From contig DDJR01000060.1 in NCBI GenBank assembly GCA_002339135.1, positions 1 through 8,003 of the forward strand: a stretch of DNA of 8,003 bases, in the 5' to 3' direction. The position numbers were made by a program, and so were the translations under genes. Origin of the DNA: Flavobacteriales bacterium UBA2619. Its GTDB lineage: Bacteria > Bacteroidota > Bacteroidia > Flavobacteriales_D > Sanyastnellaceae. Each line of letters begins with the position of its first letter. Positions within the stretch are counted from its first letter, which is position 1. The notes beneath the pieces were generated by a model, which saw only the letters and a program-made list of their open reading frames with translations, did not search any database and was not told the DNA's origin. This document shows positions 1-6,176 of the stretch, one piece after another.

Positions 1-514
1 GGGTCTTACGTCTCAAATAACAGGGATGGACATCTCACAAGGCATGCTTGATGTGGGGATCAAAAAAGCCGCCACAAAAAACTTCAGTGATCGGATTACT
101 TTAATCCAAGGGGACTCTGAAAACCTGCCATTTCAAGACGAATCATTCGAGGCATATACCGTGGCTTTCGGGGTGCGTAACTTTGAAAATTTAGACCGAG
201 GTCTTTCTGAAATGTACAGAGTCTTAACACCCGGTTCACTTACAGTTATACTTGAGTTTAGTAAACCTAAAACGTTTCCTATCAAACAGTTATTTGGATT
301 TTATTTTAGATATATTATGCCTTCATTGGGGAAACTCGTCTCAAAAGATCCCGCCGCATATACCTACCTTCCAGAAAGCGTGATGGCATTTCCTGAAGGC
401 CAAGAGTTCCTAGACCGTTTGAAGAAAATCGGATTCATCGACCTGCGCGCCATCCCACTTACAGGAGGAATAGCAAGCATATACCTTGGCAGAAAACCAG
501 GCGAAAAGCAATGA
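1..514 (+). CDS. menG: Demethylmenaquinone methyltransferase MenG/UbiE, 3' part (5' end outside window)
   Basis: This SAM-dependent enzyme C-methylates demethylmenaquinone to menaquinone, the last step of menaquinone synthesis; the family also acts in ubiquinone synthesis where that exists. The frame is open back to base 2, so the ATG at 26 (inside the family motif TGMDIS, after motif I) is not the start. About 170 residues remain of the usual 230-250, and the glycine-rich SAM motif I lies before the window. Visible are the acidic strand-2 motif GMDISQGML, the GDSENLPF segment, AFGVRNFENLDRGL, which is diagnostic for UbiE/MenG, and RVLTPGS...LEFSKP. The last corresponds to the second UbiE signature but has T for the usual K and S for the second G. 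The stop codon overlaps the aroA start (ATGA), so the two are translationally coupled. Menaquinone rather than ubiquinone is inferred from the Bacteroidota affiliation. Confidence 0.93.
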   Translation, partial: GLTSQITGMDISQGMLDVGIKKAATKNFSDRITLIQGDSENLPFQDESFEAYTVAFGVRNFENLDRGLSEMYRVLTPGSLTVILEFSKPKTFPIKQLFGFYFRYIMPSLGKLVSKDPAAYTYLPESVMAFPEGQEFLDRLKKIGFIDLRAIPLTGGIASIYLGRKPGEKQ

Positions 515-1809
515 TCATACGTATCTCACCGAGCACACTTTCAGGTGAAGTAACAGCTCCACCCTCTAAAAGCTTGAGCGCACGATTTATTGCCGCTGCC
601 CTTTTGGCCGAATCCCCAACAATGCTTCACGGATTAAGCGATTGTGACGACACGACTGCCGCTTTAAGCATTGCTGCCGAACTTGGAGCCGAAATCGAAC
701 TGGGGAGTGACTCCATTCTTATCACCCCATGCCCTTCCAGCATTCCTAGGCCACGAAGTGAAAAACTAAACGCTTGTGAATCTGGACTTGCAGCCCGTCT
801 ATTCGCTCCAATAGCAGCGCTTTCACTCGAGACTTTAACCATGACTGGTGAAGGATCTTTAATGAAACGCCCCTTCGAAATGGTTTCAAGCGGCCTGGCT
901 TCTTTGGGCGTAAAAACGACAGGCGGCAAGACTTTACCTCTGACATTGGAAGGACCCTTGGTGGGTGGCGAAATCGAAATTGACGGCAGCATTAGCTCAC
1001 AATTCCTCACAGGCCTATTGCTCGCGCTGCCTTATGCTGAGCAGGATTCAAAGGTGGTGGTAAAAAACTTAACATCCCGTCCTTACATTGACATGACGCT
1101 TGAGGTGATGCAGGCATTTGACTTGGATTACGTGCATGAAAAACACGAGACACAAGACACATTTTTTATTCCCGCAGGCCAAACGGCACGATCACTTCCT
1201 CTGTCAACTGACGGAGATTGGAGCGCCGCAGCAACCCTTTTGGTTCTTGGAGGCCTTTGTGGTCAACCTGACCTTGAAATCAAAGGCCTGCGCGGCACAT
1301 ACACTCAGGCGGACTCTGGGATTAAGGGAGCTATGCTCTTTGCAGGCTACCACATACTCGGAACAGATGAAGGACTAAGCTTAAAGAAAAAAAGACCTCG
1401 TGCAATGAAACTTGACTTATCCAATTCACCTGACCTCTTCCCTGTTCTTTGTGCTCTTGCTGCCTTTAGCAACAAACCATCTCATTTTAGCGGCGCCAAC
1501 AGATTGGGGGCTAAAGAATCCGACAGAGCTTCAGTCCTGATTTCTGAATTTGCAAAAGCTGGGGTTACAATCGAAAGAGATGGAGACTCTTTAATTGTTC
1601 ACCCGTGTAAGAAAACAACAGCTTGCCTCATGAATCCACATGGCGACCACCGCATTGCAATGGCAGCTGCTATCATAGGCTGCGCTGGCAATGCTGATAT
1701 CGAAATATTAGACGCTGAATGCGTCGCAAAGAGCTACCCCATGTTTTTTGATGACCTTGCAAATATCGGAGGCTGCATCAGCGAAGTTCAACAAACCAAA
1801 TACAAGTAA
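511..1809 (+). CDS. aroA: 3-phosphoshikimate 1-carboxyvinyltransferase (EPSP synthase)
   Basis: This cytosolic enzyme joins shikimate-3-phosphate and PEP to give EPSP, the sixth step of the shikimate pathway towards chorismate. The protein has 432 residues against 427 in E. coli, so it is full length. Residues seen, with E. coli equivalents from my manual alignment: K20, S21 and R25 (K22, S23, R27); R96 (R100); R120 (R124); the SSQ motif at 162-164 (169-171); Y192 (Y200); D308 (D313); E336 in KESDR (E341); R381 in DHR (R386); and K407 (K411). The loop normally reading GNAGTAMRP is CESGLAARL here (89-97). The catalytic-loop glycine and arginine are kept, but the T97 and P101 positions are both leucine. 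The ATG at 511 overlaps the menG stop by four bases and gives the expected N-terminus, so I accept it. The gene converges on the EI24-family gene 12 bases downstream. Confidence 0.96.
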   Translation: MIIRISPSTLSGEVTAPPSKSLSARFIAAALLAESPTMLHGLSDCDDTTAALSIAAELGAEIELGSDSILITPCPSSIPRPRSEKLNACESGLAARLFAPIAALSLETLTMTGEGSLMKRPFEMVSSGLASLGVKTTGGKTLPLTLEGPLVGGEIEIDGSISSQFLTGLLLALPYAEQDSKVVVKNLTSRPYIDMTLEVMQAFDLDYVHEKHETQDTFFIPAGQTARSLPLSTDGDWSAAATLLVLGGLCGQPDLEIKGLRGTYTQADSGIKGAMLFAGYHILGTDEGLSLKKKRPRAMKLDLSNSPDLFPVLCALAAFSNKPSHFSGANRLGAKESDRASVLISEFAKAGVTIERDGDSLIVHPCKKTTACLMNPHGDHRIAMAAAIIGCAGNADIEILDAECVAKSYPMFFDDLANIGGCISEVQQTKYK

Positions 1810-1818
1810 ATACTTGTA
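1801..1818 (-). terminator. Perfect 8-bp inverted repeat at the convergent aroA/EI24 junction
   Basis: TACAAGTA and TACTTGTA are separated by AA, and the palindrome spans the aroA stop codon. As RNA it would fold as a 6-bp TACAAG/CTTGTA stem with a 6-base loop. Read on the minus strand it lies just after the stop of the EI24-family gene and is followed by the U-rich TTTGGTTT, so it may be a weak terminator for that gene. The stem has only two G-C pairs, so a protein-binding palindrome or chance are also possible. Confidence 0.3.
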
Positions 1819-1821
1819 AGC

Positions 1822-2646
1822 TTAGCGCAACTTTCGTGCGCCTCTTTTCAAAACCAATGTCGCAGCAACAGCAGTAAGAGCTGGTCCAAAAATCGGAGCA
1901 AGCGTAAAGTTAACGATGGGAATAGCCATCAAAACAGCAAAAACACTACCTAACCCCACAGCAAGACTGCGAAGTTTAAAAGCTTTACAAATAGATTCAA
2001 CAGCGCCGGCACCTTCCCTTTCCCAAACGTAATCCATAGAAGCTGCTCCATAAAAAAAAGCTCCCAGAATAAAAGCGAGGAGCAACTCCAGAGGAGCAAT
2101 GAAAGGAAGTAGAACAGGAAACATCACACCAGCGATGACCCCCAACACCAAAAGAAAAAGACCCAGAAAAAGCTCCACACAAAAATAAAGCAAGGCTGTT
2201 TTGACCCCTCGAAAAATGTCCAAAATAAAATGACTCAACGAAAATGGACGTACAATACCCGTCATCTTTTGCTCTGTAAGCTCAGATAAAATAGCCATTA
2301 CAGGGCCAAGGAAAATGAGAACCAAGTATTTCATCAGCTTGATCTTCAACCAAAAAAGCCCCAGCCAAACAACGAAACTCAACATATAAGAACCCACAGC
2401 TCTAAACATTTGCTCAAGACAATCCAGCAAGATCAAGCCCTGTTCACATGCAACCCAAGAAGGCTCTCCAAACTTATCAGCATAAATTCGGTCTGCAAAA
2501 TCAACAGCAATGTCTATGATCGAAAAGGCTCCGAAACTGAGAGCTACTGTGAGAAAAACAGCTGGAAGAAACCAAATTAACAGACCATTCGAAGCCAGGA
2601 AAGGCACTGCCTTCAAAGTTGCCAAAATACCATCACGAATTTTCAT
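1822..2646 (-). CDS. EI24/CysZ-like integral membrane protein
   Basis: This 274-residue polytopic membrane protein belongs to the EI24 domain family, which includes the bacterial sulfate permease CysZ and eukaryotic etoposide-induced 2.4 proteins. Hydrophobic segments lie at about 20-45, 85-100, 103-121, 148-178, 183-202 and 228-265. Family hallmarks are FLGPVMAILSELTEQKMTG (112-130), the amphipathic DIFRGVKTA stretch (143-151), FYGAASMDYVWERE (198-211) and a C-terminal IPIVNFTLAPIFGPALTAV (242-260). The gene converges on aroA and diverges from mpl across 68 bases. No cys genes are nearby, so sulfate transport cannot be inferred; most Bacteroidota members are of unknown substrate. The ATG at 2644-2646 gives a normal amphipathic N-terminus (MKIRDGILATLKA). 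The family is fairly certain, the function is not. Confidence 0.85.
   Translation of the reverse strand: MKIRDGILATLKAVPFLASNGLLIWFLPAVFLTVALSFGAFSIIDIAVDFADRIYADKFGEPSWVACEQGLILLDCLEQMFRAVGSYMLSFVVWLGLFWLKIKLMKYLVLIFLGPVMAILSELTEQKMTGIVRPFSLSHFILDIFRGVKTALLYFCVELFLGLFLLVLGVIAGVMFPVLLPFIAPLELLLAFILGAFFYGAASMDYVWEREGAGAVESICKAFKLRSLAVGLGSVFAVLMAIPIVNFTLAPIFGPALTAVAATLVLKRGARKLR
1825..1848 (+). terminator. Candidate intrinsic terminator of the menG-aroA transcript
   Basis: On the plus strand, GCGCA (1825-1829) and TGCGC (1837-1841) form a GC-rich 5-bp stem with a 7-base loop, followed at once by CTCTTTT. It begins 16 bases after the aroA stop and lies inside the 3' end of the facing EI24-family gene, as is common for tightly convergent genes. 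The stem is short and the T tract is interrupted, so the call is tentative. Confidence 0.4.
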
Positions 2647-2662
2647 AGTTGCAATGTGGGAA

Positions 2663-2678
2663 AAACTTTGTGAAGTTT
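2663..2678. promoter_or_regulatory. 16-bp palindrome in the divergent EI24/mpl promoter region
   Basis: AAACTT and AAGTTT are separated by TGTG, a perfect 6-4-6 inverted repeat in the 68-base gap between divergent genes, 36 bases before the mpl start. Its left part, AAACTTTG, is one base from the Bacteroidota -7 consensus TAnnTTTG, so it could be a plus-strand -7 element for mpl. However, I find no TTG at the expected -33 distance. On the minus strand, TATTTTAT (centred near 2682) is a poor -7 candidate. The promoters of both genes must lie in or near this gap. Confidence 0.35.
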
Positions 2679-2714
2679 ATAAAATAACGACCATGAATCC
2701 TCAACTTTACAAAC

Positions 2715-4067
2715 ATGAGAATTCACCTAATCGCAATTGGAGGAAGTGCCATGCACAATTTCGCACTTGCTCTCAACCACAGTGGACACAAAGTATCAGG
2801 GAGTGACGACCAGATATTTGAGCCCAGCCGAGGTAGACTTGAAAAAGCGGGCTTGTTGCCAGACAGTGACGGCTGGCACCCTGAAACACTGAATAAAAAG
2901 ATTGATGTAGTCATCCTTGGGATGCACGCGAGAAAAGACAATCCTGAACTCGCAAAAGCTCACGAATTGGGACTAAGTGTACAATCATACCCCGAATTTC
3001 TATTCAATGCTACAAAAGAGAAAAAGCGTGTTGTGGTGGGAGGTTCTCACGGAAAAACGACCATTACATCTATGGTTCTTCATGTATTGAAAGCCTTAGG
3101 AAGACAAGCGGACTATATGGTGGGAGCGCAGCTCGATGGATTTGACCGCATGCTCGAGTTAAATCAAGAAAACGACTTAGCTGTGATTGAAGGAGATGAA
3201 TACCTCAGCTCACCCATTGACAGCAGATCAAAATTTCTCCACTACAAACCGCACATTGCCATTGTTACTGGAATATCATGGGATCACATCAATGTTTTCC
3301 CAACGGAAGAAAGCTACTTGAACACGTTTAGAGCATTTATAGAGACCTTAGAACAGGGAGCAACACTAGTCTACTGCTCCGAAGACTCTCAACTTGTTCA
3401 ACTTATTGAAGAGGCTGAAATGAAAAGACCAGACATTCACTTCACACCATACAACACACCTTCAAGCATTCCAGGCAATGGAAGCTCTGAAATCACCTAC
3501 TCCGACAATACAACGACAGCTTCCAAGCTTGTTGGAGCTCACAATTTCCAAAACCTAGCAGGTGCTCGGGCCCTTTGCACCTCGCTATCAATACCAACAG
3601 CAGATTTTGACAAATCTATTGAAGGCTTCACCGGAGCTGCAAGAAGATTAGAGGTAGCCTTAGATCGACCCGGACAGAACTTTACTGTTTATCGAGATTT
3701 TGCTCACGCTCCTTCAAAACTGAAGGCAACACAATCGGGCGTCGTGGGATCATTTCCAAAAAGGAAGGTGACAGCAGTCTTTGAGCTACATACATTTTCA
3801 AGCTTAAACAAAGATTTCCTACCTCAATATGCTCACAGCATGGATGCTGTTGACAAAGCCATCGTATTTTACGACCCACAAGTAATAGAGCACAAACGCC
3901 TGCCTGCAATTTCTATTGAAGACGTTAAAAAAGCTTTTGCAAGAGAAGATCTTGAAGTCATCACAAATATCAAATCACTGGAGACAAGACTTCAATCTAT
4001 TGATAAAAACAACCATTGTCTTCTGATGATGAGCTCTGGAAGGTTTGGCGGAGCTAACATATCCTAA
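2715..4067 (+). CDS. mpl: UDP-N-acetylmuramate:L-alanyl-gamma-D-glutamyl-meso-diaminopimelate ligase (Mpl)
   Basis: Mpl attaches the recovered tripeptide L-Ala-gamma-D-Glu-meso-DAP to UDP-MurNAc with ATP, so murein fragments re-enter peptidoglycan synthesis in the cytosol. The 450-residue protein has the three Mur-ligase domains. The N-terminal UDP-binding Rossmann domain starts with HLIAIGGSAMHNFA (4-17) and has GSDDQIFEPS (29-38). The central ATPase domain has the P-loop GGSHGKTT (109-116), EGDEYLSSP (159-167), SWDHINVFP (188-196) and GAHNFQNLAGA (274-284). The C-terminal domain has RRLE (310-313), DFAHAPSK (328-335) and SSGRFGG (440-446). GGSAMHN at the N-terminus, EYLSSPID and DFAHAPSK separate Mpl from MurC. 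The ATG at 2715 puts the glycine-rich loop right at the N-terminus as in the family. An earlier ATG at 2693 is in another frame. Its stop lies 15 bases from that of the convergent ZIP gene. Confidence 0.92.
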   Translation: MRIHLIAIGGSAMHNFALALNHSGHKVSGSDDQIFEPSRGRLEKAGLLPDSDGWHPETLNKKIDVVILGMHARKDNPELAKAHELGLSVQSYPEFLFNATKEKKRVVVGGSHGKTTITSMVLHVLKALGRQADYMVGAQLDGFDRMLELNQENDLAVIEGDEYLSSPIDSRSKFLHYKPHIAIVTGISWDHINVFPTEESYLNTFRAFIETLEQGATLVYCSEDSQLVQLIEEAEMKRPDIHFTPYNTPSSIPGNGSSEITYSDNTTTASKLVGAHNFQNLAGARALCTSLSIPTADFDKSIEGFTGAARRLEVALDRPGQNFTVYRDFAHAPSKLKATQSGVVGSFPKRKVTAVFELHTFSSLNKDFLPQYAHSMDAVDKAIVFYDPQVIEHKRLPAISIEDVKKAFAREDLEVITNIKSLETRLQSIDKNNHCLLMMSSGRFGGANIS

Positions 4068-4082
4068 CAAAGTATGAATGGG

Positions 4083-4913
4083 CTATCCCAATCCCACATC
4101 CAAAGCCATCATCACGATAAAACCTCCAATAAACCCGAGGGTGGCAAAATCAGTGTACTTGTCACGCTGAGTTTCTGGAACAACTTCTTCTATGACCACA
4201 AAGATCATCGCTCCTGCAGCAAATGCCAGAGCATAGGGCAGGATAGGTGTCATTTGAATAACTAAAAGCGCACCTATCACACCCGCTATAGGTTCTACGA
4301 CAGCAGAAAGCTGACCATACATAAATGATTTCCTGCGACTCACACCTTGTCGACGAAGAGGCATTGAAACAGCCAGTCCTTCGGGGAAGTTTTGGATTCC
4401 AATACCAATAGCGAGAGCGACAGCTCCAGCGGTAGTTGCACCATCCAATCCCATGGCTGCACCTCCGAATATCACACCCACAGCCAATCCTTCTGGAATG
4501 TTGTGGAGTGTAATCGCAAGGATTAAAAGCGTAGAGCTGTGCCAATCAGTTTTAGGGCCCTCTGCCTCTTCTTTGCTGAAGTTAATGTGGAGATGTGGGG
4601 TGATTTTATCCAATCCGAAAATAAACAACGCCCCCAAACCAAATCCGATGGCAGCAGGAAAGACCTTGGCAAATCCCTCCCCCTCAGTCATCTCAATTGC
4701 AGGAGCAAGTAAACTCCAGAAACTTGCAGCCACCATAACGCCACCCGTGAAACCAAGCATGGTGTCAAACCATTTCCGGTGCATATCCTTGAAGAAAAAT
4801 ACAAGGGATGCTCCTGCTGCAGTGAGCGCCCAGGTGAAAATTGTTGCGGCCAAAGCGGCCTTCACTGGCCCGATTGACTCGAGCCATGTTACCAAAGAAT
4901 CAAATGTTATCAT
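4083..4913 (-). CDS. ZIP-family divalent metal transporter (GufA/ZupT-like)
   Basis: This 276-residue inner-membrane protein belongs to the ZIP family, which moves Zn2+, Fe2+, Mn2+ or related ions into the cytosol. Eight hydrophobic segments can be traced, at roughly 17-41, 51-70, 83-101, 127-150, 160-183, 200-220, 225-245 and 255-273. The conserved binuclear metal site is visible as HNIPEG (137-142) in TM4 and QNFPEG (174-179) in TM5, plus E207 in TM6. Compared with the structurally known Bordetella BbZIP, as I recall it, the pattern is H, N and E in TM4 and Q, N and E in TM5, with N175 where BbZIP has aspartate. The loop between TM3 and TM4 has HLHINFSKEE (107-116), possibly metal-binding. 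The start overlaps the end of the upstream DtxR-family regulator by 14 bases, so both share one transcript and the transporter is probably under metal control. The metal cannot be deduced from sequence alone. Confidence 0.92.
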   Translation of the reverse strand: MITFDSLVTWLESIGPVKAALAATIFTWALTAAGASLVFFFKDMHRKWFDTMLGFTGGVMVAASFWSLLAPAIEMTEGEGFAKVFPAAIGFGLGALFIFGLDKITPHLHINFSKEEAEGPKTDWHSSTLLILAITLHNIPEGLAVGVIFGGAAMGLDGATTAGAVALAIGIGIQNFPEGLAVSMPLRRQGVSRRKSFMYGQLSAVVEPIAGVIGALLVIQMTPILPYALAFAAGAMIFVVIEEVVPETQRDKYTDFATLGFIGGFIVMMALDVGLG

Positions 4914-5592
4914 TATCTACTTGCGATTTAACTTCAGCTAAAAGCTGTTCAACTAATTTTTTAGACCAAACTTCTTCACTCATACCAACTTTAACCTGGT
5001 AACTCCCATCATACTCAAAAACCTTCACAACTGTAAATTGCAATCCCAATTTGATGCCCAAATCATCAAGATGCTTTAAAAAAGAATCGCTGCTGCTAAG
5101 CACACCGCGAATAGACGCTGTTTTTCCAAGTGCAATTTCATTCACCCCGACCAACGTGCTTCTGTCTGCTAAAACTCCTTGAGAGTCAGGTATAGGGTCT
5201 CCGTGGGGATCGAACCTCGGGAATCCGAGAAACGCATCCAGTTTAGAAATGAGTTTTTGAGAATCCACATGTTCTAACTGCTCAGCCACATCATGGACTT
5301 CATCCCAACCAAACCCCAATTTCTCTACCATAAAAGTCTCCCACAACCTGTGTTTGCGCAAAAGAAATATCGCCTCGTCACGTCCTTCTAATGTCAGCTT
5401 GGCACCTTGATATGGGATGTATTCTATTAAATCATTGCCTGACAAAACCCTCAACATCCCCGTGACAGAAGCTGGCTGAGTACTCAACTTTTCTGAAATG
5501 GCCGAAGTACTGGCTTTTAAACCTCGCAACTCTAAAGATAAAATAGCCTTTAAATAATCTTGTCTGTTGCTCGACGTTGTAGATGAACTCAA
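4900..5592 (-). CDS. DtxR/MntR-family metal-dependent transcriptional regulator
   Basis: This 230-residue repressor is expected to bind DNA when loaded with Mn2+ or Fe2+. A winged helix spans about 11-75, with recognition helix ASVTGMLRVL at 41-50. The metal-binding and dimerisation domain (76-150) has KHRLWE (80-85) and DEVHDVAEQLEHV (97-109). A C-terminal SH3/FeoA-like domain follows at about 153-203. By alignment to MntR and DtxR the ligands are D12, H81, E104, E107 and H108, with E85 and H100 also kept. D12 and E104 are the MntR-type choices, but MntR E11 is lysine here (K15). The start is TTG at 5590-5592. No ATG or GTG precedes it closely, and the first internal Met (M46) lies in the recognition helix. 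The gene heads an operon with the overlapping ZIP transporter. A palindrome over its own -7 element suggests autoregulation. Confidence 0.92.
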   Translation of the reverse strand: MSSSTTSSNRQDYLKAILSLELRGLKASTSAISEKLSTQPASVTGMLRVLSGNDLIEYIPYQGAKLTLEGRDEAIFLLRKHRLWETFMVEKLGFGWDEVHDVAEQLEHVDSQKLISKLDAFLGFPRFDPHGDPIPDSQGVLADRSTLVGVNEIALGKTASIRGVLSSSDSFLKHLDDLGIKLGLQFTVVKVFEYDGSYQVKVGMSEEVWSKKLVEQLLAEVKSQVDNDNI

Positions 5593-5602
5593 ATTAATTG
5601 GT

Positions 5603-5621
5603 ACTTTGTGGTGGACAAAGT
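5603..5621. promoter_or_regulatory. Candidate metalloregulator operator (7-5-7 inverted repeat)
   Basis: ACTTTGT and ACAAAGT form a perfect 7-bp inverted repeat around GGTGG. It lies in the 56-base gap between the divergent regulator and phosphatase genes, 11 bases before the regulator's TTG start. The 19-bp length is typical of DtxR-family operators. It overlaps the minus-strand -7 element, so a bound repressor would block RNA polymerase. Because each arm contains TTTG, part of the symmetry could simply reflect promoter sequence. Confidence 0.5.
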
Positions 5622-5623
5622 TA
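5616..5623 (-). promoter_or_regulatory. -7 element of the dtxR-ZIP operon promoter
   Basis: On the minus strand this reads TAACTTTG, a perfect match to the Bacteroidota TAnnTTTG element. It lies 23 bases before the TTG start, predicting transcription from about 5610 and a short leader of under 20 bases. No TTG stands at the usual -33 distance, which suits a weak or regulated promoter. Confidence 0.55.
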
Positions 5624-5648
5624 ACCCTAACAACTCTAATATTTAGCC

Positions 5649-6119
5649 ATGCCTAATCTTTATGTTTTCCGACATGGAGAGGCCGTCACAAGCCTCCCTG
5701 ATTTTGACAGGCCCCTCAATGAAAAAGGGCTGTCTGACATAGAAAAAGTAAGCAAAGAATTCAACATAGACAGCTTGCGTAAAACAATGTTTGCAACCTC
5801 ACCTGCGGTCAGAACCCTACAAACAGCTGAAATTTTACAACGCAACTTGGAATTGAAAAACATGACCTTTGTGATAGAGGAGAATGGTTACTTGGCAAAC
5901 GATGTGATTTGGTTTGCATTCTTAGAAAAATTACCTAAAACGTTTGGAGCATGCATCATCGTTGGGCACAACCCTGGCATCACGAACCTCTTACAACGTC
6001 TCACGGGCGAGGATATACTCATGCTACCCGGAACAGGCGTAAAGATTCGCTTACTCACAAAGGAGTGGAAAGAAGTCTTTGATGGCACAGGCGAAGTCAC
6101 TAAAATATTCACACCTTAA
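5649..6119 (+). CDS. SixA-type histidine phosphatase (histidine phosphatase superfamily)
   Basis: This small cytosolic phosphatase of 156 residues is close to E. coli SixA (161), which removes phosphate from histidine phosphotransfer domains. The superfamily signature is complete. FRHGEA (7-12) holds the phosphorylated H9 and R8, R21 in FDRPLNEKG binds phosphate, TSPAVRTLQTAE (50-61) contributes R55, and the second catalytic histidine is H107 in VGHNPGITNL. There is no signal peptide and no extra domain. The ATG at 5649 gives the standard beta-strand followed by RHG. It diverges from the metalloregulator gene, so the palindromic operator region could also affect its transcription. The AI-2E-family gene follows after 57 bases and may be cotranscribed. 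The family is secure. Whether the substrate is a phosphohistidine protein or a small molecule cannot be told, and no partner kinase or HPt gene is in the window. Confidence 0.88.
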   Translation: MPNLYVFRHGEAVTSLPDFDRPLNEKGLSDIEKVSKEFNIDSLRKTMFATSPAVRTLQTAEILQRNLELKNMTFVIEENGYLANDVIWFAFLEKLPKTFGACIIVGHNPGITNLLQRLTGEDILMLPGTGVKIRLLTKEWKEVFDGTGEVTKIFTP

Positions 6120-6176
6120 CTTGCAATTAAATTAGAACATTCCAAACAAATTGCATTCGTTCTCATTCTTAGTCAC

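Noticed and set aside
26..28. ATG at 26 as the start of the methyltransferase
   Set aside because: The frame is open upstream to the window edge and the ATG falls inside a conserved motif after SAM motif I, so the real start lies outside the window.
627..1010. Long minus-strand open frame opposite aroA
   Set aside because: It is antisense to a fully conserved enzyme, its product has no recognisable domain, and it has no promoter; it reflects codon bias of aroA.
1118..1378. Plus-strand open frame of 86 codons inside aroA
   Set aside because: It overlaps conserved AroA sequence in another frame and encodes a composition with no family features.
2510..2806. Plus-strand open frame bridging the EI24/mpl gap, with an ATG at 2693
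   Set aside because: It runs antisense through the EI24 N-terminus and out of frame into mpl. The mpl start at 2715 explains the conserved protein.
4079..4090. Small TGGG-CTAT-CCCA stem between the convergent mpl and ZIP genes
   Set aside because: Only four base pairs and no T tract on either side; not enough for a terminator call.
4162..4545. Minus-strand open frame of 127 codons within the ZIP gene, rich in Cys and Arg
   Set aside because: A frame-shifted reading of the ZIP coding sequence; the cysteines arise from Ala/Val codons read out of frame.
4453..4941. Plus-strand open frame of 162 codons opposite the ZIP gene and the regulator end
   Set aside because: Antisense to two conserved genes; the product looks like a translated complement of membrane helices, with no motif.
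6122..6155. Inverted repeat TGCAATT / AATTGCA after the SixA-like gene
   Set aside because: The 20-base loop, AT-rich stem and absence of a T run make it a poor terminator; likely chance in AT-rich DNA.
6120..6176. Possible separate promoter for the AI-2E-family gene
   Set aside because: No TAnnTTTG element is present in the 57-base gap; cotranscription with the preceding gene is as likely.
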